From NCBI RefSeq assembly GCF_002252445.1, contig NZ_NNRJ01000016.1:42792-106791 (forward strand): a stretch of DNA of 64,000 nucleotides, in the 5' to 3' direction. Of the stretch, positions 52,848 to 61,303 are shown piece after piece (positions within the stretch are counted from its first letter, which is position 1; each line of letters opens with the position of its first letter). A model generated the notes under the pieces. It did no database searches and had not been told where the DNA came from. It was given only the letters and a program-made list of their open reading frames with translations. Origin of the DNA: Brucella thiophenivorans (GTDB lineage Bacteria; Pseudomonadota; Alphaproteobacteria; Rhizobiales; Rhizobiaceae). Position numbers and translations under genes: made by a program.

Positions 52848-54539
52848 ATGTCTGAAGCGATTGAGCTTCCCGAACGCGAAAGCATGGAATTTGATATTGT
52901 TATTGTTGGCGCTGGCCCTGCTGGCCTTGCTGCGGCAATTCGTTTCAAACAGATCAATCCTGAGCTTTCAGTCGTCGTTCTTGAAAAGGGCGGGGAAGTC
53001 GGCGCTCACATTCTGTCAGGCGCAGTCGTTGATCCAAGCGGGATCGATCAGTTGCTGCCCGGCTGGCGAGACGAAGAAGGTCATCCGTTCAAGACGCCTG
53101 TGACGGCTGATCATTTCCTTCTGCTTGGGCCTGCTGGCTCGGTGCGTTTGCCTAATTTCGCCATGCCACCATTGATGAACAATCATGGCAATTACATTGT
53201 GTCGCTCGGCAATGTCTGCCGCTGGTTGGGCACAAAGGCCGAAGAACTTGGCGTTGAAATCTATCCGGGCTTTGCTGCGACCGAAGTGCTTTATAACGAC
53301 GAAGGCGCTGTGGTTGGTGTTGCAACCGGCGATATGGGGGTCGAACGCGATGGTTCGCACGGCCCAAACTACACGCGTGGCATGGCGCTGCTTGGCAAAT
53401 ATGTGCTGATCGGTGAAGGCGCGCGCGGTTCTCTAGCCAAGGAACTGATCGCCAAGTTCAAACTTGATGAAGGCCGCGACCCAGCCAAGTTCGGCATTGG
53501 CCTCAAGGAACTCTGGCAGGTTGATCCATCCAAGCATAAACCAGGTCTGGTGCAGCACTCATTTGGCTGGCCGCTTGATATGAAGACCGGCGGCGGCTCG
53601 TTCCTCTACCATCTTGAAGACAATATGGTAGCGGTCGGCTTTGTGCTGCATCTCAACTATAAGAACCCATATCTCGCACCATTTGAGGAATTTCAGCGTT
53701 TCAAGACGCATCCGGCAATTCGCGACACATTTGAAGGCGGCAAGCGCCTGTCTTACGGCGCGCGCGCAATCACCGAAGGCGGCTTTCAGTCGGTGCCAAA
53801 ACTTTCCTTCCCCGGCGGCGCATTGATTGGCTGTTCGGCAGGTTTTGTAAATGTGCCACGCATCAAGGGCAGCCATAATGCGGTTCTGTCGGGCATTCTT
53901 GCCGCTGACAAGATCGCGGAAGCGTTGGCTGCTGGCCGTGCCAATGACGAGCCAATCGAGATCGAAAATAGCTGGCGTGACAGCGCCATTGGTAAGGATC
54001 TCAAGCGCGTTCGTAACGTTAAGCCGCTGTGGTCAAAGCTCGGAACAGTTGCCGGTGTAGCCCTCGGCGGCCTTGATATGTGGACCAACCAACTCTTCGG
54101 CTTCTCGTTCTTTGGCACGCTTAAGCATGGCAAGACCGATGCGCAGAGCCTTGAGCCCGCCGCAAAGCATAAGAAGATCAACTATCCGAAGCCGGATGGC
54201 GTTCTGACCTTTGATCGTCTGTCATCAGTGTTCTTGTCGAATACCAATCACGATGAAAACGAACCAGTGCATTTGCATGTCGCTGACATGAAATTGCAGC
54301 AGACATCGGAACATGATGTTTTTGCTGGTCCATCGACGCGTTACTGCCCGGCAGGTGTTTACGAATGGGTCGATGCCGATGGCAACTCGGCGGCTGACCC
54401 GCAGGCCAAGGATGTTCGCTTTGTGATCAATGCGCAGAATTGCGTGCATTGCAAGACATGCGACATCAAAGACCCGAACCAGAACATCAACTGGGTTCCG
54501 CCACAAGGCGGCGAAGGACCAGTTTACGTAAACATGTAA
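52848..54539 (+). CDS. Electron transfer flavoprotein-ubiquinone oxidoreductase
   Basis: A 563-residue membrane-associated flavoprotein passing electrons from ETF (fatty-acid and amino-acid oxidation) to ubiquinone. FAD site: VIVGAGPAGLAAAIRF. Ubiquinone/membrane region in the middle (GWPLDMKTGGGSFLYHLEDN). 4Fe-4S ligands: YCPAGVYEW and INAQNCVHCKTCDIKDPNQN near the C-terminus. It ends GEGPVYVNM. The DNA of these last ten codons is the start of a 126-bp tandem repeat. ATG follows GACGGAGGCACGA. Confidence 0.97.
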   Translation: MSEAIELPERESMEFDIVIVGAGPAGLAAAIRFKQINPELSVVVLEKGGEVGAHILSGAVVDPSGIDQLLPGWRDEEGHPFKTPVTADHFLLLGPAGSVRLPNFAMPPLMNNHGNYIVSLGNVCRWLGTKAEELGVEIYPGFAATEVLYNDEGAVVGVATGDMGVERDGSHGPNYTRGMALLGKYVLIGEGARGSLAKELIAKFKLDEGRDPAKFGIGLKELWQVDPSKHKPGLVQHSFGWPLDMKTGGGSFLYHLEDNMVAVGFVLHLNYKNPYLAPFEEFQRFKTHPAIRDTFEGGKRLSYGARAITEGGFQSVPKLSFPGGALIGCSAGFVNVPRIKGSHNAVLSGILAADKIAEALAAGRANDEPIEIENSWRDSAIGKDLKRVRNVKPLWSKLGTVAGVALGGLDMWTNQLFGFSFFGTLKHGKTDAQSLEPAAKHKKINYPKPDGVLTFDRLSSVFLSNTNHDENEPVHLHVADMKLQQTSEHDVFAGPSTRYCPAGVYEWVDADGNSAADPQAKDVRFVINAQNCVHCKTCDIKDPNQNINWVPPQGGEGPVYVNM

Positions 54540-54803
54540 TGTTTATCGGAACTGTGTCCGTCTCGCCCGCCGTCCAAGCATTTCCAGTAAAAGTGCGGAG
54601 CGGTTTTGCGTAGGATAATGCGTTTCAAAAATGTTGGCGAAGGACCAGTTTACGTAAACATGTAATGTTTATGGGAACTGTGTCCGTCTCGCCCGCCGTC
54701 CAAGCATTTCCAGTAAAAGTGCGGAGCGGTTTTGCGTCGGATAATGCGTTTCAAAAATGTTGGCGAAGGGCCAGTTTACGTAAACATGTAATGTTTATGG
54801 GAA
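54510..54803 (+). repeat. 126-bp tandem duplication, 2.3 copies, carrying the ETF-QO 3' end
   Basis: Copies start at 54510, 54636 and 54762 (partial, 42 bp). Each begins with the last ten codons and stop of the ETF-QO gene (GGCGAAGGACCAGTTTACGT...), continues into a CATTTCCAGTAAAAGTGCGG palindromic-repeat unit and ends at CAAAAATGTT. Only two or three substitutions separate the copies, so the duplication is recent. The gene itself is unaffected because the first copy holds the true stop. Confidence 0.95.
54576..54623 (+). repeat. Dispersed repeat core (first of two tandem copies; second at 54702-54749)
   Basis: AAGCATTTCCAGTAAAAGTG then CGGAGCGGTTTTGCGTAGGA: the left part of the family also seen at 2571 and 36665. 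It is embedded in the 126-bp tandem unit. Confidence 0.75.
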
Positions 54804-54813
54804 TTCTAAATAT

Positions 54814-54843
54814 AAAAAAAGGCGGTTTAAACCGCCTTTTTTT
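54814..54843. terminator. Bidirectional terminator between ETF-QO and endonuclease gene
   Basis: A perfect 15-bp palindrome, AAAAAAAGGCGGTTT / AAACCGCCTTTTTTT, with T-runs on both strands. It touches the stop codon of the convergent gene. Confidence 0.92.
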
Positions 54844-55852
54844 ATTGCAACATAACAGACTGAACTTCGGTTTCGTCCTGTCGCACAGGAAGCGGGACGG
54901 AAAATTCGAGCCGTATCGGGAGATGATCGGAGCCTACTTCCTCGCTTGAGGCTGCAACTGGCGTTTCTATCTCAGGACTAACCAGAACCTGATCGATTGG
55001 CAGGCCGATAAACGGCGCAAGCTTTACGGGCAGTTTGCTTGGCATCCATGTGCCGCCAATGCCTGTAATTGCCTTTGTACCAGATGCTTTTTCCAAGCGA
55101 TAAACGCCATTGCTCCATGGGGTGGCATTGAAATCGCCTGCGATAATTGAAGGGCCATTAAACTTCTGCAAGTCCGGCAAAATCCGGTCGATGATGGAGG
55201 CTTGTTCAAAAGGCCAAGGCAATGCCGAATGATAGGTTGCCACATTCACATTTGTGCCGCTGAAATCGATGGCAGTCACAGCAAGGCGACCATCACCAAG
55301 GCAAGTCTGCTCGCTGTTTTCGACGAATGGGCGGCGCGAAAGAACCCCGACTAACATATTGTTTGCGTCATTGCGGCAGTCGAAATGATAAGGATAGGTC
55401 CCCTTCAATATATCGATCCACATGGCCCAATCGGGACCGGCCTCCTGATAGGTGATCACATCGGGCTTTTCCTGTGCAACCATTTGCAAAAGGCGCTTTG
55501 GCTCAGAATTATTATAACGCAGATTGATCTGCACGAGACTATAGCGCGCTTCAGATGCGGTCACATTGGCCTGTGCCGCAGTTGATCCATCAAGCAGATT
55601 ACGCGCTGCGCCCAATGTCGTGCTGAAAGCAAGGATCGCAAAAAGCAGAATCATCGCACCTTCACGCCGCATTTTGGTGAACAGAAGCGGCAGCGCAAGT
55701 AAACCCATCAGAATGGCGAGATGTGGCCTAAAATGCGCGAATGAATCGAGCGCTGGATGCGCTGATCCGAGAAAACCAAGCACGAGCGGCACTGATACCA
55801 GCACGACGGTGATCAGGAGAGAAAAGCAAAGGTTTTCGTGGCGTTTTGACAT
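54842..55852 (-). CDS. Membrane-anchored endonuclease/exonuclease/phosphatase family protein
   Basis: A 336-residue protein with three N-terminal hydrophobic helices (about 8-28, 42-60, 66-86) and a C-terminal EEP domain facing the periplasm. Metal/catalytic motifs: QINLRYNN, TYQEAGPDW, TYHSALPWP, AGDFNATPWSNG and SDHLPI. Similar to YafD-type proteins. Substrate unknown; could be nucleic acid or phosphoester lipid. Confidence 0.9.
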   Translation of the reverse strand: MSKRHENLCFSLLITVVLVSVPLVLGFLGSAHPALDSFAHFRPHLAILMGLLALPLLFTKMRREGAMILLFAILAFSTTLGAARNLLDGSTAAQANVTASEARYSLVQINLRYNNSEPKRLLQMVAQEKPDVITYQEAGPDWAMWIDILKGTYPYHFDCRNDANNMLVGVLSRRPFVENSEQTCLGDGRLAVTAIDFSGTNVNVATYHSALPWPFEQASIIDRILPDLQKFNGPSIIAGDFNATPWSNGVYRLEKASGTKAITGIGGTWMPSKLPVKLAPFIGLPIDQVLVSPEIETPVAASSEEVGSDHLPIRLEFSVPLPVRQDETEVQSVMLQ

Positions 55853-55919
55853 GAAAGGCGATTAGCTACTGATTGCGGCGTGATGATGGAGATGAGGGCA
55901 GTGGGGCAAAAGGTAATTT

Positions 55920-55953
55920 AGGGCAGTATGTAATCGCGCAATCATACTGCCCT
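55920..55953 (-). terminator. Hairpin after AMP nucleosidase gene
   Basis: AGGGCAGTATG and CATACTGCCCT form a perfect 11-bp stem with a 12-nt loop, directly after the amn stop. There is no immediate T-run on the minus strand, so it may be a Rho-assisted or mRNA-stabilising hairpin. Confidence 0.6.
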
Positions 55954-55958
55954 AACCG

Positions 55959-57461
55959 TCACTGAAACGCCGTTTCGTAAAAGCTTCTAAGCTTGCGCGA
56001 ATGTAGCCGTTCATCTGGCATAGCGGCGATTTTTTCCATCGCACGAATGCCGATCTGCAAATGCTGCGCGACTTGCCGTTTATAGAAGTCGGTGGCCATG
56101 CCGGGCAGCTTCAGCTCGCCATGCAAAGGCTTGTCGGAAACGCACAGAAGCGTGCCGTACGGAACACGGAAGCGAAAGCCATTGGCAGCGATTGTCGCCG
56201 ATTCCATATCGAGTGCAACCGCACGAGCCTGAGAGAGACGCTGAACCGGGCCGCGCTGGTCACGTAGTTCCCAATTGCGATTGTCAATGGTTGCGACAGT
56301 TCCGGTGCGCATGATGCGCTTGAGATCATAGCCCTCAAGGCCGGTGATTTCCTCAACCGCTTCTTCGAGAGCCACCTGAATTTCCGCAAGTGCTGGAAGC
56401 GGAACCCAAGCCGGAAGATCGTCATCGAGAACGTGATCCTCGCGCATATAGGCATGCGCCAAAACATAATCGCCAAGCTGCTGGCTGTTGCGCAGTCCTG
56501 CACAATGTCCGAGCATCACCCATGCATGCGGACGCAAAACCGCAATATGGTCGGTGATCGTCTTGGCATTGGATGGGCCGACGCCAATATTGACCATGGT
56601 AATGCCGGAATGGTCAGAGCGCTGCAGATGATAGGCCGGCATTTGCGGCATTCGTTGCAGCGCGATACCGCTGCTTGGAGCAGTTTCGCCCGCAAGCGTT
56701 ATCGCATTGCCCGGCTCGACAAAGCTTTCATAACCGCCGCCGCCCTCTGCCATAAGCTTGCGCGCATAGGTGCAGAACTCGTCGATATAGAACTGGTAGT
56801 TGGTGAACAGAACGAAATTCTGGAAATGCTTCGGGCTGGTTGCTGTGTAATGCGAAAGTCGATGCAGTGAGTAGTCAACGCGCTGCGCGGTGAAAGGTGC
56901 CAGAGGCATCGGTTCACCGGGAATCGGATCAAAATCTGCATTGACGATCTTATCATCAGTTGCTGCCAGGTCCGGTACATCGAATAGATCGCGCATCGGA
57001 TGCGTGAAGGCATTGGCAACCGACGCCTCCACATAAGTGCCTTCCATAAACGCAAAATGGATAGGAATAGGCGTTGCCGATTCCCGCACCGTGACGGTGA
57101 CGCTATGATTGCGCATCAAAAGGCGGATTTGCTCGTTGAGATAATGGTCGAACAGATCGGGTCGTGTGATTGTCGCCGAATAATCACCTGGCATAGTCAC
57201 ATGACCAAAGGCCAGACGTGTATCCACATGCGCGAAGCTCGACGTCGAGAGGCAGATTTCAGGATAAAATGCCCGATAACGCTGCGGACGCACCTCTCCA
57301 CGCGCGAGCTGCTCAAAAGCTTTGCGAAGGAATTCCGTATTGCGATCATAAAGTTTGCGCAGCGCGACCACAGCCGCGCTGGCATCTGTAAAAACTTCGG
57401 GCTCCATAAATGGAGGCGTTTTAATTTCCATGAGGAATGGTTGTTCGATTCGCTGTGTCAT
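55959..57461 (-). CDS. amn: AMP nucleosidase
   Basis: A 500-residue enzyme that splits AMP to adenine and ribose-5-phosphate. The N-terminal AMP-nucleosidase domain (TRPDLFDHYLNEQIRLLMRN, PIHFAFMEGTYVE) precedes a nucleoside-phosphorylase-like domain (TMVNIGVGPSNAKTITDHIA, VMLGHCAGLRNSQQLGDYVL, ALDMESATIAANGFRFRVPY). Length is normal. The ATG begins MTQRIEQPFL. Single gene. Confidence 0.95.
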   Translation of the reverse strand: MTQRIEQPFLMEIKTPPFMEPEVFTDASAAVVALRKLYDRNTEFLRKAFEQLARGEVRPQRYRAFYPEICLSTSSFAHVDTRLAFGHVTMPGDYSATITRPDLFDHYLNEQIRLLMRNHSVTVTVRESATPIPIHFAFMEGTYVEASVANAFTHPMRDLFDVPDLAATDDKIVNADFDPIPGEPMPLAPFTAQRVDYSLHRLSHYTATSPKHFQNFVLFTNYQFYIDEFCTYARKLMAEGGGGYESFVEPGNAITLAGETAPSSGIALQRMPQMPAYHLQRSDHSGITMVNIGVGPSNAKTITDHIAVLRPHAWVMLGHCAGLRNSQQLGDYVLAHAYMREDHVLDDDLPAWVPLPALAEIQVALEEAVEEITGLEGYDLKRIMRTGTVATIDNRNWELRDQRGPVQRLSQARAVALDMESATIAANGFRFRVPYGTLLCVSDKPLHGELKLPGMATDFYKRQVAQHLQIGIRAMEKIAAMPDERLHSRKLRSFYETAFQ

Positions 57462-57502
57462 GACCTAGTATAGCAAAGTCCGCGACAGTAACATGTCCCA
57501 CT

Positions 57503-57670
57503 TTATGCACTTCGTTGTAGACTCACATAAAGCACAAGGCCTGCGCCACTCATCTGTGTCTTTTGGCCGATTTGCGTATAGGCAAATGTTGCTGCAGGCC
57601 CGGTGAAAACGGCTGCAAAAAGAAGAACACGAAGCGCAATGCCTGTCGAAAGACGCAAACGAGAAATCAT
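57503..57670 (-). CDS. Small exported or membrane protein, second of a coupled pair
   Basis: A 55-residue frame starting with ATG 57670 that overlaps the upstream stop (ATGA). It begins MISRLRLSTGIALRVLLFAA, with a basic start and hydrophobic core ending TGPAATFA, consistent with a signal peptide, followed by a 25-residue tail. Not recognised. Coupling to the upstream small gene supports translation. Confidence 0.55.
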   Translation of the reverse strand: MISRLRLSTGIALRVLLFAAVFTGPAATFAYTQIGQKTQMSGAGLVLYVSLQRSA

Positions 57671-57831
57671 AACTTATCGTCTCCGCTCACATGCTCCATA
57701 TGCATCGCGGTGATCGGCCCAACAACGGGTTGATCGCGATAGATATAGTATTTCTGATCAACGAAAAGACCAGCAATGATCGCAAAACCTGCGATCATCA
57801 GGCAGACTATTGTTACGCGCCACAGCAGCAT
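57667..57831 (-). CDS. Small membrane protein, first of a coupled pair
   Basis: A 54-residue protein with one hydrophobic helix (MLLWRVTIVCLMIAGFAIIA) and a polar tail with DQKYYIYRDQPVVGPI. The start is ATG 57831 with GGGGG four bases away; a longer in-frame start at 57849 lacks this. Its stop overlaps the next small gene. Not recognised. Confidence 0.6.
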   Translation of the reverse strand: MLLWRVTIVCLMIAGFAIIAGLFVDQKYYIYRDQPVVGPITAMHMEHVSGDDKL

Positions 57832-58040
57832 AATTCCCCCGATTATCAAATGTGCTTATTCAATGTCTCAAAGTGACACGAAGCACCTGAACCGCTTCTG
57901 ACGTTCACGTTCATCCACCGTTCAAAAATATTGAAGCTTCATTAATCAACGCCGTTTGCTCTTGTGCCTAAGCACGCTGGGCCTATGTTTAAGCCTCATT
58001 GCAAAAATGAACAAAGCCAAGAAAGCGGGAGACGATACCC

Positions 58041-58748
58041 ATGGCCGAGCAGACAAAACCTATCGAGCTTTACTATTGGCCGACGCCAAATGGTTTCAAG
58101 GTCAGCATCATGCTGGAGGAGCTCGGCGTTCCTTATGAGGTCAAATATGTGAATATCGGCAAGGGCGATCAGTTTCAGCCGGACTTTCTCAAAATCGCGC
58201 CGAACAATCGCATGCCAGCAATTGTCGACCCTGAAGGTCCGGGCGGCGAGCCGATTTCAGTCTTTGAATCTGGAGCCATCCTGCAATATCTCGGTCGCAA
58301 GTTCGACAAGTTTTATCCCGCTGAAGAGCGTAAGCGCGTTGCCGTCGATGAATGGCTGATGTGGCAAATGGGTGGCCTTGGACCAATGTCAGGTCAGGCG
58401 GGTCACTTCCGCAATTATGCGCCAGAAAAGGTGCAATATGGCATTGATCGCTATACCAATGAAGTTAATCGTCTCTATGGTGTGCTGAACCATCAGCTTG
58501 AAGACAAGGATTATATCGCAGGCGAATATTCCATTGCTGACATGGCTAGTATTGGTTGGATCAATGCTTACAAAAACTTTGACCAGAATCTGGATGATTT
58601 CCCAAACCTCAAGCGCTGGCATGAAATCATGAATGCGCGCCGTGCTGTGCAGCGTGGCATCTTGCTTGGTAAAGAAGAGCGGGAAAAGTCCAATCTTGCC
58701 GATGACAAGGAAGCGCAGAAAATCTTGTTCGGTCAGAAGGCCCGATAA
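58041..58748 (+). CDS. Glutathione S-transferase family protein (YfcG/YghU-like)
   Basis: A 235-residue GST. The thioredoxin-like N-domain has IELYYWPTPNGFKVSIMLEE, with the glutathione-site NNRMPAIVDPEG and FESGAILQYLGRKF. The helical C-domain has YIAGEYSIADMASIGWINAY. This is the Nu/Ure2p-like branch, which includes disulfide-bond reductases. ATG follows GGGAGACGATACCC. Own terminator. Confidence 0.93.
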   Translation: MAEQTKPIELYYWPTPNGFKVSIMLEELGVPYEVKYVNIGKGDQFQPDFLKIAPNNRMPAIVDPEGPGGEPISVFESGAILQYLGRKFDKFYPAEERKRVAVDEWLMWQMGGLGPMSGQAGHFRNYAPEKVQYGIDRYTNEVNRLYGVLNHQLEDKDYIAGEYSIADMASIGWINAYKNFDQNLDDFPNLKRWHEIMNARRAVQRGILLGKEEREKSNLADDKEAQKILFGQKAR

Positions 58749-58751
58749 ATC

Positions 58752-58780
58752 AAAAAGGCGGTCGAGAGGCCGCCTTTTTT
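58752..58780. terminator. Bidirectional terminator between GST and DUF2147 genes
   Basis: AAAAAGGCGG / CCGCCTTTTT stem with an 8-nt loop, T-runs on both strands, four bases after the GST stop. Confidence 0.9.
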
Positions 58781-58788
58781 ATGAACTG

Positions 58789-59148
58789 TCATTGCCGCGT
58801 AAGGCTTTCGCTTTTGCAGATCAAACCACCCATCACACAGCCGGAAAGGGACAGAGTGTTGCCTTTTACACTGGCTTTGCCGGTATAGGTTTTGCCTTCG
58901 TCCAGCTTATTGACTTCGCCTTTGTAGGTGCCATCTTTGCCTGACATTGAGCCAATCGACTTGCCTTTATATTCGCCCGTTTGCACGGTGCCGCAATACT
59001 TGCCGCCAGCACAGGCTGCATAGCTTATGATCGTGCCGTTCGGACGCTTCCATGTGCCGACGATAGCCTCATCAGCAAAGGCAGGTACTGCAAGCCCGGC
59101 GCTCAAAGCAACGGCAGCTGTCATTCCCAAAAACAAATTACGGATCAT
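58789..59148 (-). CDS. DUF2147 exported protein
   Basis: A 119-residue protein with a cleavable signal peptide (MIRNLFLGMTAAVALSAGLA, cleaved near AFA-DE). The mature part AIVGTWKRPNGTIISYAACA, YCGTV and LSLSGCVMGGLICKSESLTR is the DUF2147 beta-barrel-like core with conserved cysteines. ATG 59148 follows GGGAGGAATGC. Periplasmic, function unknown. A palindrome lies in its promoter. Confidence 0.88.
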   Translation of the reverse strand: MIRNLFLGMTAAVALSAGLAVPAFADEAIVGTWKRPNGTIISYAACAGGKYCGTVQTGEYKGKSIGSMSGKDGTYKGEVNKLDEGKTYTGKASVKGNTLSLSGCVMGGLICKSESLTRQ

Positions 59149-59567
59149 GCATTCCTCCCAAAATGCGGCAAGGCACACAGCCTTGCATAAAACTTACGCA
59201 AACGTAAACGTAATCGAGTTTTGGTGAAAGCGGAAGAGGGATAATGTGCGTGCCGCAGGAATGTTTCTTACGCTATCAATCTGCGCCATGGTTATCATCT
59301 GGTTTAAAGCTGACGAACGCCAAAATCCCGTGATGTTCTAAAAATGCAGCAATCCTCGGCATTTGGATGTTTAACAAATCCCCAAATTTACACCTTGTTT
59401 GCATTTCGTTGTCGCGTTGTTAAGCATCTGGTTTAACGTGCATTTTAGTCCTGTAGTCTATCTTTAAGACTATGAACGGAACGACAGATCCGACAGTTCT
59501 GCGGCGGCAAATCAAGTCGCGGAAACAAAGAGCGGACGGTTCTCGGGATTTAACAGGGATAAAGAAA
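59149..59567. other. Divergent intergenic region between DUF2147 and Sel1-like genes
   Basis: About 419 bases. It holds a palindrome at 59194-59213, AT-rich DNA, and a pair of TTAA motifs (59420-59440) spaced 9 apart rather than the 7 expected for CtrA. No gene; an upstream in-frame extension of the Sel1-like gene from 59472 has no convincing ribosome-binding site. Confidence 0.4.
59194..59213. promoter_or_regulatory. Putative operator palindrome upstream of DUF2147 gene
   Basis: TTACG...ACGT...CGTAA arrangement, 20 bp, 46 bases before the DUF2147 ATG. Its reverse complement shares ACGTTTACGTT with the palindrome before ETF-QO at 52619, so one regulator may read both. Confidence 0.4.
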
Positions 59568-59825
59568 ATGACACAGTTTCAGAGCGTTACACAGCACAAT
59601 AATTCGGGTCCTCAGGATCGCATCCTTCTCGAGATGGGTTTGAAATACGCTATTGGCCGGGACTGCGAAATTGACGTTATTGAAGCACATAAGTGGCTCA
59701 ATATTGCTGCAATTCGAGGCAATCAGAAAGCCGAACGTATGCGTAATCAGGTTGCAGCAACCATGAGCAAGACCGAACTTGTCGCAGCCCTGCGCAGTGC
59801 CCGCGAGTGGATGACTTCGCATTGA
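59568..59825 (+). CDS. Small Sel1-like repeat protein
   Basis: An 85-residue protein with one Sel1/TPR-like unit: LEMGLKYAIGRDCEIDVIEA followed by HKWLNIAAIRGNQKAERMR. It has no signal peptide. ATG 59568 (MTQFQSVTQ) follows CAGGGATAAAGA. Such single-repeat proteins occur in Brucella; function unknown. Confidence 0.78.
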   Translation: MTQFQSVTQHNNSGPQDRILLEMGLKYAIGRDCEIDVIEAHKWLNIAAIRGNQKAERMRNQVAATMSKTELVAALRSAREWMTSH

Positions 59826-60156
59826 TACACTATATTGGATATATGCCGGGCTTTGTGGGGATTTTAACTCTGTTCCAATAAAAATGGGACAAGAGCATGT
59901 AATTACTGTATATTTACTTTGCATAGCCAAAATACGTAACGCATGAAGAATGACAGTCAGAAATTTTGTATTGTAGATAGTGTTAATATTAAGCAGTTGA
60001 TTGACAGACAACTTGCCTCATATCAAACTTAGTAGAGAGTGCGGGCTTTTCGCTATAGTGATTAATAGCAGATCAGATGGTCTGTAAGTCGCGAATAGCT
60101 CTCCGCAAATGGCAACGATCGAGTTCAATAGTCCGTATCCGACAGGGAGCGACGAG
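59826..60156. other. Intergenic region, AT-rich
   Basis: About 331 bases between two co-directed genes. The sequence is AT-rich with TTGACA at 60000 but no well-spaced -10 element. No gene or clear structure is seen. Confidence 0.3.
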
Positions 60157-60810
60157 ATGTCTATTCGTACTTTCACAGCATTGGCTGGCACCGCCATCAT
60201 TATGGGCGCTTCTGCCTTTGTTTTATCATCCCCCGCCAGCGCACTGACGATGAAAGAGTGCAGCGCGAAGTATCAGTCAGCTAAAGACGCTGGAACGCTT
60301 GGCGACGTAAAATGGAACGATTTCCGTAAAACACAATGTGGTGACGATGCAGCCGCAGCTCCCGCAACACCCGCTGCACCTGCAAAGAAAGCCGCCGTAC
60401 CGACTAATAATGCCGCAGCTCCCGCTTCAGATGATGCTGCTAAGGGTCTGACGATGAAGCAGTGCAGCACGAAGTATCAGGCAGCGAAAGATGCCGGTAC
60501 GGATGGTGGTGCAAAATGGAACGATTTCCGTAAAGCCGAATGCGGACCAGGCGCTGACGCTGTTGCACTTACCACCGATGGCAATTCAGAACCTGCGGCA
60601 CCAACTGCTGCTGCTCCGCGCGGGGTGAAATTTCCGAGTGCTGTTTCTGCCAAGTTTTCAAGCGAATCTCCCGGTAAAGCACGTATGCATACTTGCCTTG
60701 AGCAGTATCATGCAGCCAAGGATGCAAATGCACTTGGTGGTTTGAAATGGGTGCAAAAGGGTGGCGGTTATTACAGCCTCTGCAATGCACGACTGAAGGG
60801 TAATTCTTAA
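60157..60810 (+). CDS. Exported protein with three cysteine-containing repeats
   Basis: A 217-residue periplasmic or surface protein. Signal peptide: MSIRTFTALAGTAIIMGASA, cleaved near SALT. Three copies of a ~32-residue unit follow: MKECSAKYQSAKDAGTLG..., MKQCSTKYQAAKDAGTDG... and a diverged MHTCLEQYHAAKDANALG..., each with a Lys-Trp (KWNDFRK or KWVQKGG) and a second cysteine. Ala/Pro-rich linkers separate them. It looks like internal duplication with a disulfide per unit. I do not know the family name. Strong terminator downstream. Confidence 0.8.
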   Translation: MSIRTFTALAGTAIIMGASAFVLSSPASALTMKECSAKYQSAKDAGTLGDVKWNDFRKTQCGDDAAAAPATPAAPAKKAAVPTNNAAAPASDDAAKGLTMKQCSTKYQAAKDAGTDGGAKWNDFRKAECGPGADAVALTTDGNSEPAAPTAAAPRGVKFPSAVSAKFSSESPGKARMHTCLEQYHAAKDANALGGLKWVQKGGGYYSLCNARLKGNS

Positions 60811-60864
60811 ATTCATATCTGAAACGGCTTATAAGTCGGTTTGAACTTACACCGTTTGAGAGAG

Positions 60865-60897
60865 AAGGGGCTTTGCTGATCAGCAAAGCCCCTTTTT
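60865..60897 (+). terminator. Intrinsic terminator after the repeat protein gene
   Basis: A perfect 15-bp palindrome AAGGGGCTTTGCTGA / TCAGCAAAGCCCCTT followed by TTTT. It also stands at the end of the convergent DUF423 gene. Confidence 0.92.
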
Positions 60898-60916
60898 TAT
60901 TTACTTATGATTTTGT

Positions 60917-61288
60917 TTAGTTTCTTTTGAACCAGCAGCTAACGCCTACGATGAGCCAGCCAAGAATCATCAGGCTTCCGCCCGTAGGAGCTGCCATAGG
61001 AAACAATCGGTTCCCCGTCATATCGCGCATAAACAGATCGCCGCAAAACATCGCCAACCCTGCGATCAGCACAGCGCCACCAATATTGGCCACACGGCTG
61101 TTTGGAATAATCAGTGACAAAACCAGCAGGGCAGGCGCGTGCCCCAGCAACATCGGAGCTATAGTGCCAAGATGATTGTCACCGCCATGTGCAGCACCAG
61201 CATAGGCGGCAATGGCCAGAGCACCGCAAAGACCTGCAAGCGTGCCAAACAAAACATTGCGAGGCTGACTATAGTGCTGAGTCGACAT
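60917..61288 (-). CDS. DUF423 membrane protein
   Basis: A 123-residue inner-membrane protein with four hydrophobic helices. GTLAGLCGALAIAAYAGAAH, the GDLFMRDMTGN loop and MAAPTGGSLMILGWL are diagnostic for DUF423 (YgdD-like). Function unknown. It follows the aminotransferase gene by 15 bases on the same strand. Confidence 0.92.
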   Translation of the reverse strand: MSTQHYSQPRNVLFGTLAGLCGALAIAAYAGAAHGGDNHLGTIAPMLLGHAPALLVLSLIIPNSRVANIGGAVLIAGLAMFCGDLFMRDMTGNRLFPMAAPTGGSLMILGWLIVGVSCWFKRN

Positions 61289-61303
61289 ATATTTTCTCCG
61301 CTG

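Noticed and set aside
59415..59445. CtrA box upstream of the Sel1-like gene
   Set aside because: TTAA motifs are present but 9 bases apart rather than 7, and the site lies more than 120 bases from the start.
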